Of a stretch of DNA of 7,397 nucleotides, positions 5,574 through 7,397 are shown piece after piece. How positions within the stretch are numbered: the first letter of the stretch is position 1; each line of letters opens with the position of its first letter. The stretch comes from Actinomycetota bacterium (GTDB lineage Bacteria > Actinomycetota > Actinomycetes > S36-B12 > UBA5976). Both the position numbers and the translations under genes were made by a program. The notes beneath the pieces are model-generated. The model was not told where the DNA came from, ran no database searches, and worked only from the letters and a program-made list of their open reading frames with translations. The DNA lies in assembly GCA_009923375.1 (NCBI GenBank), contig RFTO01000053.1, positions 1 to 7,397 on the forward strand. Direction: 5' to 3'.

Positions 5574-6308
5574 CTAAACCTCGGGCAGCCGATTCCCCAG
5601 TATTGCGCCACCGATGCGTACGTGTGTCGCGCCGTGGGCGATGGCTTCATGCAGATCACCGCTCATGCCAGCGGAGATAATTGTGGCTGCGGGGAAGATT
5701 CGCCGCAGCTCCTCACTTACCTGATGCAGGCGAGCGAACGCTTCAGTCGGGGACTCGCTAGGTGGGGCAACGGCCATCACCCCGGTACAGCGCAACCCTG
5801 CCGTGTCGGCGATCAGCTGCGCCAGGGGCTCAATGTCGGATGGAAGACAGCCGCCACGGTCGCGCTCCATCGACTTTGGCGGCTCACTTGGGTTGCGGGC
5901 TGCGCTCAAGTCCACCTGGATCAGCACATCAAGAACTCGCGTCTGCTCAACGGCCAGTCGCCCCAGGGTTTCGACAAGTCGGGGGCGGTCCACCGACTGG
6001 ATGACGTCAGCCCACTGCATCACCGTCCGGGCTTTATTCGTTTGCACCTGTCCGATGCAGTGCCAGTGCAACGGAGGTATGCCGACGGAGTCCACTGCCG
6101 CCCGTTTGTCCGAGCCCTCCGACGCGCGACTCTCCCCCACGTCTGTCACACCCAAACTCGCGAGCAACTCAACATCAACCGCAGGGAAGCCCTTGGTCAC
6201 CGCAATCAAAGTGACCTCAGCAGGATCCCTCCCCGCTGAGGCGCACGCAGCAGCGATCCGATGACGAACCTGGGTCAGGTTCTTATCGAGTTCGTCGATG
6301 CGATTCAG
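5574..6308 (-). CDS. yggS: YggS/YlmE-family PLP homeostasis protein, with apparent CTG start
   Basis: This is a single-domain PLP-binding protein (YggS/PLPBP/COG0325), an alanine-racemase-like TIM barrel without known catalysis that buffers pyridoxal phosphate. The PLP lysine is Lys39 in TLIAVTKGFP. Other family blocks are HWHCIGQVQTNKAR, IQSVDRPRLVETL, LRCTGVMAV and the phosphate-binding SAGMSGDLHEAIAHGATHVR. The usual GEN(R/Y) motif reads GESR. Family alignment demands about 33 residues before the first conventional start (TTG at 6209-6207, which sits inside TLIAVTK). Those residues are present in frame: RIDELDKNLTQVRHRIAAAC, then ASAGRDPAEV. No ATG, GTG or TTG exists there. The best start is CTG at 6308-6306, which overlaps the ftsZ stop as CTGA and has GGAG eight bases upstream. 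That gives 244 residues, normal for the family. The coding assignment is firm; the CTG start is inferred. Confidence 0.93.
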   Translation of the reverse strand: MNRIDELDKNLTQVRHRIAAACASAGRDPAEVTLIAVTKGFPAVDVELLASLGVTDVGESRASEGSDKRAAVDSVGIPPLHWHCIGQVQTNKARTVMQWADVIQSVDRPRLVETLGRLAVEQTRVLDVLIQVDLSAARNPSEPPKSMERDRGGCLPSDIEPLAQLIADTAGLRCTGVMAVAPPSESPTEAFARLHQVSEELRRIFPAATIISAGMSGDLHEAIAHGATHVRIGGAILGNRLPEV

Positions 6309-7397
6309 CGCAGGAACTCCGGGATGTCGAGGCCGTCGTCCTCTGCCACCGATCGGCGGCTTACCCCAACAGAGGAGTCGTCGCCATCTGTGTCGAATGC
6401 GATGGGGCGGCCCGCTCGGGAACCGTTTGCGAAGATCTCGTCGATGATCGGGTCAACCGCAGCCTGTGCCGGCACCTCAGCGACTGCGACGGGCGCCGGA
6501 GTTGCCGACTCGGGTGTGCGGGCGGCACGAACTGGTCGTGCGGCCGCACCCGCCTGGAAACCAGTAGCAATGACAGTGACGCGTACCTCGTCGCCAAGTG
6601 CGTCGTCGATCACCGCACCGAAAATGATGTTGGCCTCTGGGTGCGCCGAATCGGTTACTAGACGTGCAGCCTCGTTCAGCTCGAACAAACCAAGGTCGCT
6701 GCCACCTGCGATGGACAGCAGGACACTGCGCGCTCCATCGATTCGGGTTTCCAGGAACGGGCTAGCGATGGCATCCTGAGCTGCCTTACGGGCACGCTGT
6801 TCGCCTCGGGCACTTCCGATGCCCATCAGGGCACTACCAGCAGACTCCATCACGCTGCGGACATCTGCGAAGTCGAGGTTGATGAGGCCCGGCGTGGTGA
6901 TCAATCCCGTGATTCCCGAGACACCATGGAGCAACACAGCATCTGCCTGCTGGAAGGCATCCGTCACCGAGACATCTTGATTGGCCATCTCAAGGAGACG
7001 GTCGTTTGGAATGACGATTAATGCGTCGACCTCGGCACGCAAGGCGTCGATGCCTTCTGTCGCCTGCTGCGAGCGACGTTGACCCTCAAAGCCGAAGGGG
7101 CGTGTGACAACGCCGATGGTCAAAGCGCCGAGCTCGCGAGCAACTCGCGCGACAACGGGTGCGCCACCAGTGCCGGTTCCGCCACCCTCGCCAGCAGTGA
7201 CGAACACCATGTCGGCGCCACGCAATACGTCCTGCAATTCCTCGATGTGATCCTCTGCTGCTTGGCGTCCCTTGTCGGGATTAGCGCCAGCGCCAAGACC
7301 TTTCGTCAGCTCGCGGCCGATGTCGAGTTTGACATCAGCATCGCTGAGGAGGAGGTGTTGCGCATCCGTGTTAACAGCGATGAATTCGACGCCCTTT
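6305..7397 (-). CDS. ftsZ: Cell division protein FtsZ, C-terminal 363 residues (N-terminus off right edge)
   Basis: FtsZ is the tubulin-like GTPase that polymerises into the division ring. The visible frame starts at codon 7396-7394 with KGVEFIAVNTDAQHLLLSDA, so only about 30 N-terminal residues are missing. The tubulin signature GEGGGTGTGGAP is intact. The catalytic T7 loop appears as TTPGLINLDFADVRSVM, and the GTPase/C-terminal domain continues to EVRVTVIATGF. A disordered linker of about 80 residues rich in Ala, Pro and Asp leads to the conserved terminal peptide DDGLDIPEFLR, the docking site for SepF. The TGA stop (6307-6305) overlaps the yggS reading frame. In most actinobacterial clusters pgeF lies between ftsZ and yggS; here there is no room for it. 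Confidence 0.98.
   Translation of the reverse strand, partial: KGVEFIAVNTDAQHLLLSDADVKLDIGRELTKGLGAGANPDKGRQAAEDHIEELQDVLRGADMVFVTAGEGGGTGTGGAPVVARVARELGALTIGVVTRPFGFEGQRRSQQATEGIDALRAEVDALIVIPNDRLLEMANQDVSVTDAFQQADAVLLHGVSGITGLITTPGLINLDFADVRSVMESAGSALMGIGSARGEQRARKAAQDAIASPFLETRIDGARSVLLSIAGGSDLGLFELNEAARLVTDSAHPEANIIFGAVIDDALGDEVRVTVIATGFQAGAAARPVRAARTPESATPAPVAVAEVPAQAAVDPIIDEIFANGSRAGRPIAFDTDGDDSSVGVSRRSVAEDDGLDIPEFLR

Noticed and set aside
6305..6330. Programmed -1 frameshift producing an FtsZ-YggS fusion instead of a CTG start.
   Set aside because: yggS is in the -1 frame relative to ftsZ, but I see no slippery heptamer or downstream pseudoknot, and a fusion would disrupt the conserved FtsZ C-terminal peptide.

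Overview
The window is chromosomal DNA from an actinobacterium of moderate to high GC (by eye a little under 60%). Three things point to Actinobacteria: the gene set and order ftsZ-yggS-sepF-yggT-divIVA, a eukaryote-like (type 2) isoleucyl-tRNA synthetase of 1058 residues with HHIEAR and KMSKH signatures, and a T-box leader of the short translational kind in front of ileS. I cannot name a genus.

Layout from left to right. Positions 1-228 hold the 5' end of a minus-strand gene for a Lys/Ala/Pro-rich protein that runs off the left edge. Its coding DNA is made of a 12-bp tandem repeat and a 90-bp-period repeat. The 382-bp divergent intergenic region (229-610) carries a candidate promoter for that gene and a T-box riboswitch for ileS. 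ileS (611-3787, plus) is complete. It converges on a DUF1905-family gene (3820-4104, minus) that is broken by one in-frame amber codon. A 185-bp gene-free stretch follows. From 4290 to the right edge everything lies on the minus strand and is the distal part of a division-and-cell-wall (dcw) cluster, transcribed ftsZ (N-terminus off the right edge) > yggS > sepF > yggT > divIVA with gaps of -4, 27, 28 and 65 bp.

How the genes work together: FtsZ forms the division ring. SepF is a membrane anchor that binds the FtsZ C-terminal peptide. YggT and DivIVA act at the membrane and at curved or polar sites, and YggS maintains PLP homeostasis. ileS is an aminoacylation housekeeping gene controlled by uncharged tRNA-Ile through its leader.

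Points worth a second look: yggS has no ATG/GTG/TTG codon that fits its family N-terminus and seems to start at a CTG inside a CTGA overlap with the ftsZ stop. pgeF is missing between ftsZ and yggS. ileS is flipped relative to the usual actinobacterial order divIVA-ileS-dksA/traR-lspA. A perfect inverted repeat sits on the sepF stop codon. I found no mobile element, CRISPR array, defence locus or obviously new multi-gene system.
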